Under the pieces are notes generated by a model, which was given only the letters and a program-made list of their open reading frames with translations, ran no database searches and was not told where the DNA came from. A program made the position numbers and the translations under genes. Source: Sanderia malayensis (lineage: Eukaryota; Cnidaria; Scyphozoa; Semaeostomeae; Pelagiidae). From it: DNA of 64,000 bases. Where the stretch lies: the NCBI GenBank assembly GCA_013076295.1, contig RQOL01000861.1, positions 248,001-312,000 on the forward strand, read 5' to 3'. Of the stretch, positions 41,816 to 52,800 are shown in pieces. Position 1 is the stretch's first letter. Each line of letters starts with the position of its first letter.

Positions 41816-43510
41816 CTAACATGAATTCGTGTTTGTGATTATATTTAGGAACTCAAATGACCATAATAATTGCAATCAGTACCTGAGTTGCAGGAGATAG
41901 GTTTTAGGCCTAGATGCTTATCAGATATTGAATGGCTCTATGAATTGTTTACGAGATATTTTAGTAGAATAACAGTTTATAACTTACCCAGTAGCTTTCT
42001 CTGATGTTGACGTAGTTGATTGACTACTCATGTTGACAAAAGCAAAGTTTCACGTATGAATAAATGTATAAGTAAAGTTAACGTTTTGGCAAAATGCTAG
42101 GGATGCTGAGCTAAGGACACAGAACACTAACTCAAAACGTTAGCAGAATGGGGATGTCCTTTGGCGCGTGCGCAGTGCGGAAAATTTGGGAGCTAACGTT
42201 AACGTTTACGTTAGCGTTGTGGTTGCTTAAACTCCCTATTAACTATGGTTTGCCTCAAGGCTCATTACTCGGCCCTCGATTATTCTCTGTACATGTGAAT
42301 GACTTACCCGATTTCGTAAAAGGTGGTTTGCTGTCCATGTTTGCCGACGATACAACCATTTTTTGTATTGGTAAAGAAATTGAAGACGTAATTGATAATC
42401 TCAACAGGGCTTCAGGAGAACTACATGAATGGTGCTGAAAAAATCGACTAACAGTCCATCCGGAAAAAACAGAGGCAATGATAATAAAAGCAAATGGCTT
42501 TACAGGCCCATTACGTCCCATATTATTTGGAGAAATCGTCATAAAATACGTAACTCACAGTGCATGTCTGGGTATAACGATCGATAACAAACTATCGTGG
42601 ACTAAGGATCACGAAAATGTTATAAAGAGTTTTTCATCAAAGATAAAAGAATTGAAACGGTTTAGATATCTCCCAAAGCACGTTCAAGAAGATATATACT
42701 ACAAAACAGTCATACCAGCAGTCACCTACTGTATCGCAATCTGGGGTACAGCATCTCCTTCACATTTGGAAGAACTTGACACACTTCACGCTAAAGCGGC
42801 TAAATGCATCTTCAACATCAAAGAGAAGTGCTTGGATGAAGATTTACTAACTAAAGCTAAGTGGGAACCCCTAAGTTATATATATAAAAGACGTTTGCTG
42901 ACTTGGATGCATCAAATCTACTACGAAACTTGCCCCCTACCGATAGTTGTCAACTTTACCAAAAGAATAGGGAGACCTTCGAATCCCCTTCAGTTTAATA
43001 TACCAAGGTATAAGTGAGAAATCGGACGTAACTCTCTTAGGTACCGAGGGGCGCAGGCATGGAATAATTTAGGCCCTAAGCTAAAATCTTACGAAAATCA
43101 TACAACTTTTAAAAATAAGATGAAATTCTTTAGATCCAACATAAATAAGCTGTCTTTCAAAAAACAGTCTTGCCTAATAAAAAACAAACTTGATGACTAT
43201 ATATACTTTTAGATTTTATATCGACCTATTTTTTTAGAACTTTTTATTTATTTCAAGTAAGATTTTATATCCACCTAATTTTTTAGAACTTTTATTTATT
43301 TCAAGTAAGTTACATAAATTTTCTTTTCCATTGATTTAAAATTATAACTAAGGTCTTAATACATAGGAAAATATTAACTTTAATTTTAGCTTTTCAAGTA
43401 TTAGGTATTTTAGGATTAGTTTCTAGGTGCAGGTCCACATCAGCTTGTAAGGTTGCCTTTTTAGCCGACCTGTGTTAACAAATAAATTATGTACGTATGT
43501 ATGTATGTAT

Positions 43511-43620
43511 CATCAGGGGACCATTATCAATATTTAAAATAAGTGTAGAGTTAATGCATAATTAGTACATACAGGTAGATTATACCTAGAGTCCAACTCG
43601 ATGTAATGGCATTCCGTTAG
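43511..43620 (-). other. Helitron segment between LINE 3' end and helicase
   Basis: No clear coding. It connects the LTPNGMPLHRVGL part to the LINE; could be intron or decayed sequence. Confidence 0.3.
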
Positions 43621-44519
43621 GAGTTAGATTGTTGAGAAACTCAATTGGATGGATGCAGCCTCCTCATCTGGATCCTCTGTTGTCACACTATCTCTGCTGT
43701 AGTATGTTCTGTCATGAGTTTGTAGTCTTTCCAGAATGATGTCATTGATTTGATGTGAGAAGTCATTCTTTGGGGTAAGACAACAATGTTCTGGCATGGT
43801 TACGGGATCCAGCATGAGGTGTGACTGTGGATCTAGCATGAGGCGTGTGTCAAGCTGGGGATATATGAATTTGAGCATTTCCTCTTTCGAAGATGTGCAC
43901 ATTTGATGTGGCAAAGTGATATTGTCAAGTGCTTCATGTTGTTCTTGTTTGTGCCGAGTTTTAGGAGCCATTCTGAGAATTCTCTGTAAGATTCATCTTG
44001 AACAGCTCTCATGTTTGTGTGTAGGCGATGGTTGTTGAAGCTGTGCCCACAAATCACTGATTTGATATGATTTCAGACTCTCTGATACGATTTTCTCCCT
44101 TCCTGCTTTAGGGACAACAGGTAGCACTTGTCTGAAATCGCCACCAAGTAACATGAATTTGCCAGCAAATGGCTTGTCAACTCGTGTGATATCCCGAAGC
44201 ATTCTGTCAACTGCTTGTAATGCCAATGCTGGTATCATTTATTCCAGCTTCAATTGTATTGGAATTTGGAATTGTGAAGGGGTGTTCTGCCATTGATAAG
44301 CAGTGTTGCACTGAACTTTGTGCCCGGTGCATGAAGATTATGAACCAACGTGTTGTAGAGAAATTTTTTCCCTGTGCCAGGTGGTCCGTAGAGAAAGTGA
44401 CAGTTCTGTTCTGACTGCGCCTCAATTGCTTGAATAATGGCTGTGTAAACAACCCGTTGTTCTGGATTCAATGCAGTGCGCATTTGTTCTCCTTGCTCTC
44501 TTGCATGTTCAACGTCCAT
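43595..44519 (-). pseudogene. Helitron Pif1-like helicase, N-terminal motifs
   Basis: Walker A CHFLYGPPGTGKKFLYNTL, then MIPALALQAVDRMLRDITRV and KFMLLGGDFRQVLPVVPKAG (motif III). The expected motif II (IIWDEA) immediately before MIPALAL is missing: the sequence jumps from an FTIPNSN segment to MIPALAL, so a deletion removed the Walker B acids. The end carries LTPNGMP, a common Helitron block. Several stops and shifts. Confidence 0.75.
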
Positions 44520-44531
44520 TTAACCTAAACG

Positions 44532-44870
44532 CTAAACTATTACAGTGAATATCATGATATTAAATTGTAAACCACCTTGTTCTGGAATGACAAAATTGGC
44601 CGGTAATGGAGGAAGGTGATCGTAATTCGTGATGGACAAACCATGAACCTTCAAATTTTTGTCAATATTATGTAGATATTGATACAAGTGTCTGTCTTGG
44701 AAGGTTATCTCTGGATTGTTGAGTTGATCACGTCTGACAAAGTCTTCACTCATTGCTTCTTTGAAGGCAATGAAGAGAGTTCTGATGTCTGATGGCGTTT
44801 AAAAGAGTAGCAATGATGCAAACAACTGTCTGAGTTGTGAAGGCATATTGAAGATGGCAGATTCTTCAAG
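44532..44870 (-). pseudogene. Helitron segment between Rep and helicase
   Basis: FNMPSQLRQLFASLL then, after a shift, RDQLNNPEITFQDRHLYQYL and KVHGLSITNYDHLPPLPANF, the linker typical before the Helitron helicase. 44870-45160 shows no more recognisable coding. Confidence 0.55.
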
Positions 44871-45160
44871 ACAACGTGTGACTTCGGCACCATCTTCTAA
44901 TAGCCCTAAAACTAATGCTGCATCTTTGAAGGAGTCACATACATTATCTTCTACTGTACGAAGTATTAAAAGTTACGAGAGAAGCGATCAAACACAAGGA
45001 ATATATTTCAATGTATTACTCAAATCAAACGTAAAACAGCAACTAAGAATAAAGATCATACGACGTGAGTCAGTTAGTCTAAAGGTCAATCACGAGGTAT
45101 AAAATGTTAATCAGGATTACAAATACGAGTCATAATAAAAATCATAGATTCTTAATACGA

Positions 45161-46714
45161 CTAGGGGTCATCACTCGCTTCGCTCGTTCGCCCCAGCCCG
45201 TCAAGTAAAAAAAACTTAATCTGGTTGGCGCGCTTCGTGCGCTGCATTCGTTCACGCTCATGCCCCTTTCAACCCCACTTACAATGGGTTAGCTCGCTGC
45301 GCTCGCCTATGGTTGGCGCACTTCTTGCACTGCATTTGCTTACGCTCTTGCCCCTGTGAACCCCACGTACAATAAGTTAGCTCGCTGCGCTCGCCTCTCT
45401 ATCTGTTATCAAGGAACATTGGCTGATAGGGTGCACTTCGTGCGCTGCATTCGCTGACGCTGATGCCCATACATACATACATACCTACATACATACCTAC
45501 ATACATACCTACATACATACCTACATACATACCTACATACATAAATACATACATACATGCATACATACTATACCAACATACTATACCTACTATAAAATCA
45601 TACTATACCTACTATAACATCATACTATACTACATACCATACCAACATACTATACCTACTATACCAACATACTATACCAACATACTATACCTACTATACC
45701 TACTATAAAAACATACTATACATGCTATACCTACTATACCTACTATGCCTACTATAAAAACATACTATACATACTATAAAAACATACTATACCTACTATA
45801 CCTACTATAAAAACATACTTCACATACAAAACCCACTATACATACTATAAAAACATACTATACATACTATACCTACTATAAAAACATACTATACCTACTA
45901 TACCTACTATACAAACATACAAACACTTGTGGAAAGTTTAAATGGGGAAAATCGTGCAAATAGCGCCTGAAAAATTCATAACTTTGACTTTGTTTGCCGA
46001 AGCAACCCCTACTACGAAAACTATAACTATTTCAACAACTCAAAATACAAAACAAAGCTGTCACCTGTGTTCCCAATTGTTTCCTGCAACTCTCCAGGGA
46101 TCTTTGAAACAATTGGAAGCTCTTTACAAAGATAATTCAGCTCGTAAAACAGTTTGAAAGGCGCCCTTTGTGTCCAGAACAAAAACACGCGTCTTCTCCA
46201 AAGTACCTGCTGCACCGAGGGCGAATAACGAAAAACGACCGAAAATTCGCATGGGTCGTCTGCAAGCCGAGGGCGAAAAACGAAAATTGATCAACAACCC
46301 GCGTGGGTCGCGCGAAAAGAGCCAATCATATTGCAGGAAAAGGCGAAACGGGTCACATGAACAGTGAACACTCTGTTCGAAAATTGAGTTCGTGACGCGA
46401 ATTTGGAAGTTTCGCCAGCGTAAATCGTGGTTTTTTCGTGATAGCCAATTAAGCGAATATAAACAAAGAATTGCCTAGCCTTTTAGTCGAAACTGTGAGC
46501 TCTCATATAGATAACTTTTTGGTTCAGCCGGCAAAGAACAACTCACTTAAAAATAGGGCAGATTAAGGGCCTCAGAAAAAAGCCTTTATGGATACCTCGT
46601 TCGCCGTTTCAGCCCATTGTTTTGGGGCGTTCGACCTATTGTTTCGGGTCGAATCTATTGTTTCAGCGTAGTTTCGAGGCCTTGGCATGTGACATCACAG
46701 AATATATATATTAG
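45161..46714 (-). repeat. Dispersed repeat family R, copy D, with long CATAC/ACTATACCT array
   Basis: Starts CTAGGGGTCATCACTCGC, ends AGAATATATATATTAG. The middle (45463-45920) is an expanded simple-sequence tract: catacatacctacatac passing into actatacctactata-type units. Minus frame 46027-46215 ends with GELQETIGNTGDSFVLYFEL, the conserved short ORF tail. Confidence 0.8.
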
Positions 46715-46724
46715 AAGGTTTTCA

Positions 46725-47550
46725 AATGAAGTAGCTCCTCTTTTATGCACTAGCAAGAGTCTGATTTCGAATTTTTCCCCGCAAGGTCTCGGCTGCACTT
46801 GATTTATTCTACCAATCATTGGCATTGTTCTTCGTTGTCTGACTGTCCATGTTTTTGAATGCTCCTGGAAGACATAGTCCTCTTGTATCTCATGACAGGG
46901 GTACTGATGTGCAGCTGGATCTTGCCGGTTGACTTCAAAACATGCTGTAAGTGTTGTTCTGTCACCAATGTTGTTGAGCCTTTGTTAGTCATCATTGTCA
47001 CGAAAGATGACTTGTTGCTCAAATGGTAGATGAACAGAAAGCTGTTTGACTATGTGGCTTTTGTCGTGCATGGGAACTGCATAAGCCGATGGATAGCTTC
47101 ATGTGGTCCAATATATCTTTCATTGATGTATTGGCGCACCCCGTCTTGTTCAATGTCTTGAGGTAATTGTGCCATATCATGTCCTTTGTGGATATATTTG
47201 AAAATGTACTTGACATTTTTTACTGTACTGCATATTTTCACGTTGATATGACACTGATATTTGATGAGTAGGTGTCTGTTGTGTGGCACTACCCAAGTAT
47301 CATCCAAAATGCGATCATTCAGATTGACTGGTTGAAAGCAGCGTCGTCTGTAGAGAGGATAGCCATTGACATTGGTTTGACTGTTAGCAACTTGTTCTTT
47401 TGGAAACCACTTCTTGCATTTGTTGTTTTCCATGTACACGTGTTGAGGATATAAAACTCCGGAGGGTCCATGTGTCATGTGTTTTAGGACCAAGTTGTGG
47501 TATCTTGCATCCTGTGGATCCTGTATCTCTGCTGATATGAGTTCATCCAC
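46725..47550 (-). pseudogene. Helitron Rep, second half (tyrosine motif)
   Basis: Starts at a splice acceptor (TTATCAG, 47551-47552): VDELISAEIQDPQDARYHNL, MTHGPSGVLYPQHV, NGYPLYRRR, then YQCHINVKICSTVKNVKYIF with KYIHKGHD. The two tyrosines of the K-Y-x-x-K-Y motif are both present. After 47050 it continues in shifted frames (MRYKRTMSSRSIQK etc.) to the edge of repeat copy D. Confidence 0.78.
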
Positions 47551-47695
47551 CTGATAATGGACATGATAATTAGCAATTATTATTGAGATCACGTACAGAA
47601 TATTTGTAGGGCATGTCCATCATCATATATTCTGTATTTGATGTTAGAAATATAATTATGTGAGCAAGACTTATTATAATCTCTATATCTGAGTA

Positions 47696-48394
47696 CCGTA
47701 TTTCCTCCATTAAGTGCCCACCCTCTATTAACCACCCCCTCCAATAAGCGCCCACCCTAAATTCAAAAAATGTGAAATAAACGCCCCCCTCTATTAACCG
47801 CCCAGGGCAGTTCATAGAATTCTTAAATTTTCACTGTTTGGTTTAAATAATAACGTAGAAACATGCGAATAGACATCAATTCCTTTCTTTTATCAATGGC
47901 AACATAAGCAAGTAGTTTAAGACCAAAGTTAGTCATTATATCTTTAAGAAAATATCCATTTTTAATGTTTGACAATTCAATGTCTGTGTGTGCGGCTTTA
48001 CCATGCTGTAGCTTCTTCATTTCTTCTGAAAAAATGCTAACATAGCATTTACTTCCACGCACATAGTAAATAACTGGAACAACAAGTCTATTTTCTAACT
48101 TCCTGCCACCTTTTACTTCAGCGAAAATTTCATTTTCTTCTTTTTTGATGAATTTTAGAAATAAAAACGACAGTTCAATTGGAACATGTCCTACTAGCTC
48201 TTCTCCACTGTTCGTTGTCTTATAAATTCCAAGCTTATATAAGATTATTGATTTGTTTTTGAAGATGTTCAATGTTAAAATTTTAGGACTATGAAATAAC
48301 CGCCCCCTCTAATAAGCGCCCCCCTCTAATAAGCGCCCACCCAATTTTGTGAAATGTTTAATATGCGCCCGGTCACTTAATAGAGGAAATACGG
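47696..48394. mobile_element. 699-bp TIR element, TA TSD, with HIRAN-like frame
   Basis: Ends CCGTATTTCCTCCATTAAG and the complement of CACTTAATAGAGGAAATACGG; TA on both sides. Subterminal repeats of cccctctaataagcgcccac occur at both ends. One minus-strand gene inside; no transposase, so probably mobilised by a Tc1/mariner-like enzyme in trans. Confidence 0.8.
47823..48272 (-). CDS. HIRAN-like protein carried by the TIR element
   Basis: 149 residues, ATG start, intact. LGIYKTTNSGEELVGHVPIE then LSFLFLKFIKKEENEIFAEV and GGRKLENRLVVPVIYYVRG resemble the HIRAN fold order (small beta barrel: (V)GhvP.e.s..l..fl......i.cev.G..R....l.iP). HIRAN domains bind DNA ends or damaged DNA in helicase partners. 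Here it occurs alone with a C-terminal helical extension (~90-149). Similarity is motif-level. The intact frame inside a decayed Helitron suggests a younger insertion. Confidence 0.45.
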   Translation of the reverse strand: MNIFKNKSIILYKLGIYKTTNSGEELVGHVPIELSFLFLKFIKKEENEIFAEVKGGRKLENRLVVPVIYYVRGSKCYVSIFSEEMKKLQHGKAAHTDIELSNIKNGYFLKDIMTNFGLKLLAYVAIDKRKELMSIRMFLRYYLNQTVKI

Positions 48395-48408
48395 TATCTA
48401 AATATTAC

Positions 48409-49951
48409 CTGTTGTAGTGTTCGTGGTTTGTCAGCTTGTGAAAGAAACAGGATCATGTGTGCTTGTGGCAGTCCTCTCTTCTGAAATTCTATGACATACA
48501 CATGTGCTCTGACATGTCCAAGAATGTGCTTGTCTAGTATGTCTTTCAGTAGTTCTTTGAGTTTGAGTTGCAATACTCTTGTGACAATGTCTGGTCGATC
48601 ATTGGCCTTCTGATACGGATGAATGTTTTCTTCTATCTCCTTCCATTTGGGATTGGCAGTCATTGTGAGGAAGATGTCTGGCTTGTCATACTTCCTTACG
48701 ATTGTCATTGCACCTTGAAAGTGTTGATACATGTTTGTTGGGCTGCATGGAAAGGTTGAGGGTAGAATGATAACACGGCCAACATCGATATGTATGGGCT
48801 GATTTGCATTGTTAGCCCTGGCCATCTGGCTTTCGATTTCAGCTTCTCTGTTGAGATGATCCATCAGGCCTTGATACCTGTCAACACGAAGTTGGCACTG
48901 GTTGTTCATAATCCAGCTCAGTTTATTGCCTTCTATCTTCTTATATGCATCTACCAGATACTGTTGAAATGGAAGTGATGCAATGTGGATGGTTGAGAAT
49001 GCATCCCTGACCTGGATTCGGCATAAATAGTATTCGGAGAGGGTGAGTTTGGTATGACGGTTACGATTGTTATGGTGTTCCCCCGCTATGTGTGCTGTGG
49101 GCAATCGTTGAAGGTCCCAAACTGTAACCTCTATCACCATGAAAGAATATCAATGGATATGTGAGAGGATCAGCAATTGGACTGGTAACGTAAATCTTCA
49201 TGATTTACGTTACCAGGTTTATTACGTCAGGATTTGGTGTACCTCCATTTTTTACAGTGTGTATAGCTGCAATCTCTCTGGCAGTTGGACTGTCGCATAT
49301 GCGATCTTTTTGTGGGCGACTTGTTATGATCATTTTGAATGTCTGAACTGGCTGATTGTTTTCAATAGCTTGCTGCCATTGTTCCCGCAAAATTTCACCC
49401 ATGCTTCGATAATGTTGAGGAAATTGATTGACTGCCATCAATTCATTCTGCAGAAGTGCAACAATGTCCAAATTAAGACATTAAGACTCTTGCAATGTTT
49501 TGCCGTTCCTGCAATGTTTGTTGCGTATCCATGATGTAGAGTTCTGCATACATTCTGGATCTGTCTGTTTCTGTTACACCTGTTAATGATCGAAAGCACA
49601 AGTTAGGTAAATAGAAATTCAACTTTAGCAAACAAAAACGAATAATAAATTGTATTGTTGATGACTGGGATCACTTACCTGTCATGTGATATGCCTTTCC
49701 GTGATTCGTGATAACTGGTGGTCCAGCTCTGGCATGCCGTACAATATTAGGCTTCCATTGGCCAATAGTGAGTGGTATTGGCAGAAGTGCTTTAAGAAAT
49801 ATTTTGATTCGGCAGTATCACAAGTGTATAAATGCATGACACTGTTGTGAGGTGGTTGAATTTCATCCAGAGCGATTAAACCTCCCATGCAACATTTATT
49901 GTATTGTTTTTTTTTGTGTGTTTTGTTCTTCTTTGAAGTACTTTGCACCAC
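48409..49951 (-). pseudogene. Helitron Rep, first half (HUH domain)
   Basis: N-terminal CCMGGLIALDEIQPPHNSVM and NGSLILYGMPELD (49951-49682), then MDIVALLQNELMAVNQFPQH, QTFKMIITSRPQ, LTLSEYYLCRIQVRDAFSTI, IDVGRVIILPSTFPCSPTNM, FLTMTANPKWKEIEENIHPY and AYVYVIEFQKRGLP-type HVYVIEFQKRGLPQAHMILF. The HUH motif, usually PHAH, reads PQAH here: the first metal-binding His is lost. Frame breaks lie at 49141-49205 and 49480-49680. It starts rolling-circle transposition in intact elements. Confidence 0.82.
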
Positions 49952-50084
49952 AATGAATACATGTTCTGTTCATTTTGTTCAAGTGGTGTGGTAAAGGGGA
50001 GAAGGGGATTAGGTTTTCAGCTTCATTGTTCTCGCGGACAGGGTTGTCGACTTGCATTTGCTGATCTTCAACTGGTTCTGGTAC

Positions 50085-50535
50085 CTAATTTTCATTGAGT
50101 ACTGGAACTGCGCTGTGCATCTCAATGTCTGCAGGCTGTTCTGCTGCTGGAAGCCCATGGTTCTGAATAGGACGCTCTGGTTCCATGTCCATCTCCATTG
50201 GCTGCATCTGTGGAAGGGGATACTGTGCTGGAAATGGCTGATATTCAGGGGCTTCCAGCTGACGGTATTCGAGTTGCATTTGTTGAAGATTGTTGACTGC
50301 TACAAGTGGGTTATCGGCATTTCCTGTCTGTTGAGTTGAAGCTGTTGATTGATCTCTCTGCAATGCTGCATATTCTCCACTAATTTACACATGTCCTGCA
50401 TAATTTTTGCAGCCCTTTCGGTGGGCATGGCCACCATCATTGTTGTAGAAAATTCCTTGGTGGCCTTCCCACCCATTTTTTTCAATTTTTGCCTTTCTGT
50501 GGCCTTTGCTAATCCTGACAAAGGCCTCCTTTTGT
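50085..50535 (-). pseudogene. Helitron Rep N-terminal low-complexity region
   Basis: Basic start (SGLAKATERQKLKKMGGKAT) and a Met/Gln/Pro/Glu-rich linker (EYQPFPAQYPLPQMQPMEMD). Position fits the variable N-terminus of Helitron Rep. Assignment by position. Confidence 0.4.
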
Positions 50536-50692
50536 GATCTGTGAATACACAATTACGTTATAGGTTGCTTTTTTTGGTGAAAGGATATTATGCAATATTT
50601 GGAAGATATGAATAGAACAATTAAGCTTCAAATACAGAAGGTATACTTACATTATATCTTTTGTTTGAGTTCTCAAGATTTCCTTCCTGTTC

Positions 50693-51660
50693 TCACCATT
50701 TCTCCATTTCTTCACTTATCTTCATCTTCATCATTCTGCCCACACCAGCATCGATGGGCTGTACTTTGTCGGTTTGGTTTTCAGGTAATAGGTAAACCAC
50801 AGTGTTGGCTTTTTCTATACACCTGAAGTGAAACTCTTTTAGGCATTGAAGCGAAATATTATCAGCAAAAAGAACACTTTCATTTGACTTATCTTTTATG
50901 CCTGGTATGAAGGTTTTGTCTTTCCATTCCATATTTATTGCAGAATCCATCCATGCTGATTGCTGAAAATAAAAATCTACTTTTTGGCCTTATTGGCTCA
51001 TTTCAGCCAATTTTATGTTACCCTTTCCTCTAAAAACAATAGCTGGATTAATTATCTGTTCTCCTTCAGCCCTCACACAGAGTTGAAGAGTGGCTTGGCG
51101 CTTATCCAAGCCACAGGAAGGATGGGAAACCCAGACTTGACTTGAACTTGCATCTTCATATGTCTTGTCTTGTTCTAAAACAAATGGAAGAGGGACCTGA
51201 TCCACATTATCACGATTTGAAGGAAGCCATCTGCCCCATTTTGGATCAACCCTTGATTGATTTCTTCTTCTCACACTTTTAACAGCTTTTCGGAAATTTT
51301 GATGACATATCTGGATTGAAGGTTTTCACTCTTCACTTGATTGCTTCTTTTTATTTGTTCTCTTGCCTAGTGAAATGTTATGTCTTGTCTTCAATATCCT
51401 AAACCAATTATTGCTGGCTCTGAAGATTGTTGCCTCTTCTGACCCATACAATTGCTCCACCTTTTGCTTCATTTTGTGACAAAACCACATTTTGGAAACT
51501 TTGCACCCCTTACCCCTTTGTAACTTGAATTCAAGTGCAACTAATTTTGCAGCAGCAGGATATTTCTCAGTTTAGTTTGGTCTTTCTGCTGACAGTTTCC
51601 CTCTTTGTCTGACTGCTTTTGTGTTTCCTTTCCCTTTTCTGTTTATATTCCTGACGTTTA
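50693..51660 (-). pseudogene. Pogo/jerky-like (DDE_1) transposase relic
   Basis: Frames 51274-50990 and 50950-50693 read NRDNVDQVPLPFVLEQDKTY, VWVSHPSCGLDKRQATLQLC, NPAIVFRGKGN, then SVLFADNISLQCLKEFHFRC and TVVYLLPENQTDKVQPIDAG. These are the DDE_1 landmarks (NxDQ; RQATL; D-N; LLP.NQTDKVQP.DAG). Upstream (51275-51660) continues in frame with several stops. No terminal repeats identified. Confidence 0.7.
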
Positions 51661-51694
51661 TATTTTCCATGGTATGAGATAAGATAAAGTTACC

Positions 51695-52800
51695 ATGGAA
51701 AAGATCCAAGTAATCGCAAATGAAAAACACGAGAGCATCAAAGTAACCATCGACTATTCATCAATTCACGAAAATAATAGGATGCCTGTACTAGATGTCG
51801 AACAGTGGGTCCAACCTATACAATGCAATGGTGCTACAAAGTCCAAAATATTACATTCGCACTACATGAAACCAATGGCTAGCAAACACGTTCTGAACAA
51901 GCATTCTGCTCTTTCTCAAGAGTCCAAGACGAATATTCTTGTTGCGGATCTTGTGAGGGTAATGTGCAATGTTTCACCCCTCTGTAGCAATATTGAACGA
52001 ACTAAACATATTCAACGCTTTGTAAACCGGTTACAATTCTCTGGATATCCGCAAAAAGACAGAATATCAATTTATAAAAGAGCTAATCAGAAGTACATGA
52101 AAATCGTTGAGAATCATAACAGCGGAATATGTCCAATGTATAGGGGGTAATTTTGGAACAGGCTGGAGAGAGAGAGGAAGAAAGGCGTGCGAAATGTAAC
52201 ACATGGTTTGAGAAAGGAGGTTATGAAACAGTTCTCTCCGTGGATGCTACATCTGGCTGACAGCTAGCAAAAGAGTGCAGGAAAATTATGAAAGCAGCAG
52301 AGCTAAAAATCAAAGTAATAGAGAGGTCAAGAAAACCCCTGAGGAAATATTTAACAAGATCCGATCCATTTGAAGTGCCAAATTGGGAAAATGAAGAATG
52401 CCATTTATGCAATGAGAATAAAACCTTAAACTGCAAAACCAGGGATGTCGTTTCTCAAATTCAGTGTTCTTGTGGAGAGAATTATTTTGGGGAAACGGCA
52501 CGTAGCATAAGTGAGCCACATGAAGAGCACATGAAAAAGCTGGAAAGAAAGAACAGTGCATCAGTCTTCCACCAACATATGCTGGAAAAACATAACGGAG
52601 TGAAGCAAGCACTCTCAGCGAGAATATGAAAAACATGCCCAAGTGATGCTATGCTGAGACAGGTTACGGAAGCAACATCTATCAATCTTAGCAATCCGAC
52701 ACTGAACGCAAAGGAGGAGTGGGGAAACTCGAATGTTCCAGGAACTAGATTCGATCAAAGATCTGGCGTTTCGAACTTGACTGTTAACGATTTTGTTTAA
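51695..52800 (+). mobile_element. Second RT/GIY-YIG (Penelope-like) element, 3' coding remnant
   Basis: ATG-started frame 51695-52150: SKILHSHYMKPMASKHVLNK and RFVNRLQFSGYPQKDRISIY, the post-RT linker of GIY-YIG retroelements. Stops in between, then 52288-52629: CHLCNENKTLNCKTRDVVSQ and CSCGENYFGETARSISEPHE, a GIY-YIG-type fold (here ENYFGET) with HQHMLEKHNG. The catalytic RT lies outside what remains. It differs from the element at 16.5 kb in linker and endonuclease. Confidence 0.55.

Larger units (their letters stand above)
39695..42237. mobile_element. Complete Harbinger transposon, TSD ATT
   Basis: Left TIR AGGCAGTTTAAGCAACCACA and right (reverse complement) AGGGAGTTTAAGCAACCACA, continuing acgctaacgt. 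ATT is duplicated (39692-39694, 42238-42240); removing one copy restores the LINE frame. Subterminal aacgtta motifs repeat at both ends. Two convergent genes, transposase and MYB-like protein, fill the interior. Best-preserved DNA transposon of the window. Confidence 0.9.
39535..43510 (+). mobile_element. Non-LTR retrotransposon (LINE), 5'-truncated, containing a Harbinger
   Basis: Plus-strand RT fragments: ILKKKLLACGLSGDIYDWLV (39570s), NVNGSNSDSRI up to the Harbinger, then from 42241 NYGLPQGSLLGPRLFSVHVN and LLSMFADDTTIF (catalytic FADD kept). C-terminal landmarks: YKTVIPAVTYCIAIWG, RNSLRYRGAQAWNNLGPKLK. Stops at 42436 and 43015 and one or more shifts. The 3' end is marked by a GTAT microsatellite (43488-43510). 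Collapsing the Harbinger restores the RT frame. Confidence 0.82.
47551..48408 (-). other. Helitron intron hosting a TIR element
   Basis: Donor CAG|GTAATATT (48409/48408) and acceptor TTATCAG|GTGGAT join LQQ to VDELISAEIQ, restoring the usual Helitron reading. The 858-bp intron consists mainly of the TIR element at 47696-48394; without it the intron is about 157 bp. Confidence 0.65.
38780..50540 (-). mobile_element. Degenerate Helitron (Rep/helicase) with nested insertions
   Basis: Minus-strand Rep and Pif1-type helicase parts in correct order from 50.5 to 39.2 kb. It is interrupted by a LINE (39535-43510) with a Harbinger inside, repeat copy D (45161-46714) and a TIR element in an intron (47696-48394). 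Termini (5' TC, 3' CTRR hairpin) were not located, so outer limits are approximate. Confidence 0.75.

Noticed and set aside
45463..45708. IPTYIPTYI repeat protein
   Set aside because: Translation of the expanded simple-sequence tract in repeat copy D.
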